Shown: piece after piece, positions 5,002-6,397 of the stretch
How the letters are laid out: each line of letters opens with the position of its first letter
How positions within the stretch are numbered: position 1 is the stretch's first letter
Assembly (NCBI GenBank): GCA_046714215.1
Contig: JBKKBM010000064.1
Span: forward strand, 1 to 6,397
Direction: 5' to 3'
Origin: DATLCI01 sp046714215
GTDB lineage: Bacteria > Acidobacteriota > Terriglobia > Terriglobales > Acidobacteriaceae
Length of the DNA stretch: 6,397 nucleotides
Position numbers and translations under genes: made by a program
The notes under the pieces: model-generated
Databases searched by the model: none
What the model was told of the DNA's origin: nothing
What the model saw: only the letters and a program-made list of their open reading frames with translations

Positions 5002-6397
5002 CAGTCGCCCACCTCCACCGGGTTAGGCTTTGGCTGCTTTTGCGCAGATGCGACGGCGACCGGTACGCGGGGCTTGGCCAGCGCCGCGGGCAGGTTCGGC
5101 ACCAGCGCGATGAACGTGCCGATCACAATGATGATCACGCCCACCCAGATCCAACTCACCAGTGGATTCAAATGCGCCTTGATGATGGGCTTGTCATTGT
5201 CCTGATTGCGTCCGGCGTAGACGAGATAAACGTCTTCGCGGATGGTGCTGTAGTTCGCAACCATGGTGCTCGACTGCTGATTCGCTTTGTAGAAGCGGCG
5301 CTCGGGATAGAGCTGCGTCACCAGCTTGCCGTGCTTGAGGACGTCAATGATAGCGAGTTCGGTGGAGTAATTCGGATAATCGTCCTGCGTATATTTCTGG
5401 CACACCAGCGTGTACGGCCCCAAGCTCATGGATTCCTGGAATCCGAGTTCGCGTTCATTCGTCTGGTTGAAAGCGGCGCCGGCGAATCCGATGCAGATCA
5501 CGACCACGCCGTAATGCACGATGTATCCGCCGTAGCGCCGGGTGTTGCGCCGCGTAAGCTGCACCACGGCCGCCGCCAGGTTCTGTCCGGTGCTGCCGGC
5601 GATCACCCGCGCCCCGCGATAAAACTCCGACGTGATGGTGGCGAAAACAAATACCGCGAGCACGATGGCCATCCAGGAATAGAACTGCGCCATGTCGTCG
5701 GCGGCCCAGAAGCGCATGCCGCCGACTATCAGCACGATACCCGCCACTAGCGCCACCCCAGTGGGAATGGCAAAGTTCCGCCTCACGCTCTCGAACGATG
5801 AGCTGCGCCACGCCAGCAGCGGTCCAATGCCCGTAAGGAAAAGCAGAAACAACCCGATCGGGATGTTCACCTTATTAAAGAACGGCGGGCCCACCGTGAC
5901 CTTGTTGCCCTGCACCCACTCGCTGAGAATAGGAAACAGCGTCCCCCACAGGACGGCGAAGCAGGAGACCAGCAGCAGCAGATTGTTGAACAGGAAGCTG
6001 GATTCACGCGACGCCAGCGACTCCAGCCGGTTCTCGCTCTTCAAGTGGTCGCGGTTCTTGATGAAGAAGAAGAGGCACGTCGCGAAGATCACGCCCATGA
6101 ACCATACGAACCACGCACCAATATCAGACTGCGCGAACGCGTGCACCGAACTCACCACGCCGCTACGGGTGAGGAACGTGCCAAAGATCGACAGCAGGAA
6201 CGTCGAAAAGATCAGCCACACGTTCCATACTTTCATCATGCCGCGTTTTTCCTGCATCATCACGGAATGGAGGAAGGCCGTACCCGTAAGCCACGGCAGT
6301 AGCGATGCATTCTCCACCGGGTCCCATCCCCAGTAGCCGCCCCAACCCAGCACGGCGTAAGCCCAGTGCGCGCCCAGAAAGATGCCCACGGTGAGGA
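5001..6397 (-). CDS. ccmF: Cytochrome c heme lyase subunit CcmF (5' end outside window)
   Basis: About 465 codons are visible; E. coli CcmF has about 650, so roughly 180-200 N-terminal residues are missing. The codon at 6389 is an internal GTG (the frame runs on as L-T-V-G-I), not the start. Numbering from that codon: the WWD heme-handling motif LGWGGYWGWDPVENASLLPW lies at 14-33, followed by GTAFLHS. TFLTRSGVVSSVHAF comes at 71-85, and VGPPFFN at 166-172. About eight membrane segments are visible (54-72, 92-110, 133-151, 175-193, 208-226, 235-253, 288-306, 412-431). A large periplasmic loop at about 307-410 is the C-terminal domain. His41, His83 and His292 fall where conserved heme-ligand histidines lie in CcmF. 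CcmF transfers heme from CcmE to apocytochrome c in the periplasm. The Pro/Lys/Ala-rich tail ends in TGA overlapping ccmH. Confidence 0.97.
   Translation of the reverse strand, partial: LTVGIFLGAHWAYAVLGWGGYWGWDPVENASLLPWLTGTAFLHSVMMQEKRGMMKVWNVWLIFSTFLLSIFGTFLTRSGVVSSVHAFAQSDIGAWFVWFMGVIFATCLFFFIKNRDHLKSENRLESLASRESSFLFNNLLLLVSCFAVLWGTLFPILSEWVQGNKVTVGPPFFNKVNIPIGLFLLFLTGIGPLLAWRSSSFESVRRNFAIPTGVALVAGIVLIVGGMRFWAADDMAQFYSWMAIVLAVFVFATITSEFYRGARVIAGSTGQNLAAAVVQLTRRNTRRYGGYIVHYGVVVICIGFAGAAFNQTNERELGFQESMSLGPYTLVCQKYTQDDYPNYSTELAIIDVLKHGKLVTQLYPERRFYKANQQSSTMVANYSTIREDVYLVYAGRNQDNDKPIIKAHLNPLVSWIWVGVIIIVIGTFIALVPNLPAALAKPRVPVAVASAQKQPKPNPVEVGD

Noticed and set aside
5040..5750. 236-codon open frame on the + strand
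   Set aside because: It is antisense to ccmF, rich in Arg, His and Asp in the way of GC-rich shadow frames, and matches no family I know.
5692..6336. 214-codon open frame on the + strand
   Set aside because: It is antisense to the well-conserved membrane part of ccmF and has no ribosome binding site or recognisable domain.

Overview
The window most likely comes from an Acidobacteriota chromosome, perhaps Terriglobia/subdivision 1. I infer this from the GC-rich coding DNA, a DUF2934 protein, a lipoprotein joining Ig-like domains to a DUF3494 ice-binding domain, a small membrane protein of a type I associate with this phylum, and a CcmH with a CxCxC motif. No ribosomal or other taxonomic marker is present, so the assignment is not proven. 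I see no IS element, integrase, phage gene, tRNA, rRNA or CRISPR array.

Layout. Positions 1-40 look like the last 12 codons of a gene on the + strand. A 243-base spacer follows, with phased GAGCG motifs and two stem-loops. At 284-1642 (+) lies the two-Ig-domain, DUF3494 lipoprotein. The spacer 1643-2061 holds a composite inverted repeat of the 'AACCGCCAAGG...CCTTTGCGGTT' type and a possible promoter for a small DUF2934 protein (2062-2466, +). That gene converges on the left end of a long minus-strand block. Both stop codons sit inside one bulged hairpin with a TTCG loop.

The minus-strand block runs from the right edge leftward: ccmF (5' end outside the window), ccmH, a short CcmI-like protein, a membrane-anchored protein with a carboxypeptidase-regulatory-like domain, and a small conserved membrane protein. 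ccmF/ccmH overlap by one base (TGATG) and ccmH/ccmI-like by four (ATGA), so these three are almost certainly cotranslated. The next gene starts 37 bases on with a TTG codon behind a good Shine-Dalgarno sequence. This is the distal part of a System I cytochrome c maturation operon: CcmF ligates heme to apocytochrome, and CcmH and CcmI receive and present the apocytochrome. No ccmG lies between ccmF and ccmH.

The most interesting points are the CxCxC motif where CcmH normally has CxxC, a CcmI reduced to its membrane anchor and helical hairpin, and a similar 'GK(I/F)' helical hairpin at the cytosolic tail of the next protein. I found no clearly new system. The linkage of that tail protein to the Ccm machinery is the best lead.
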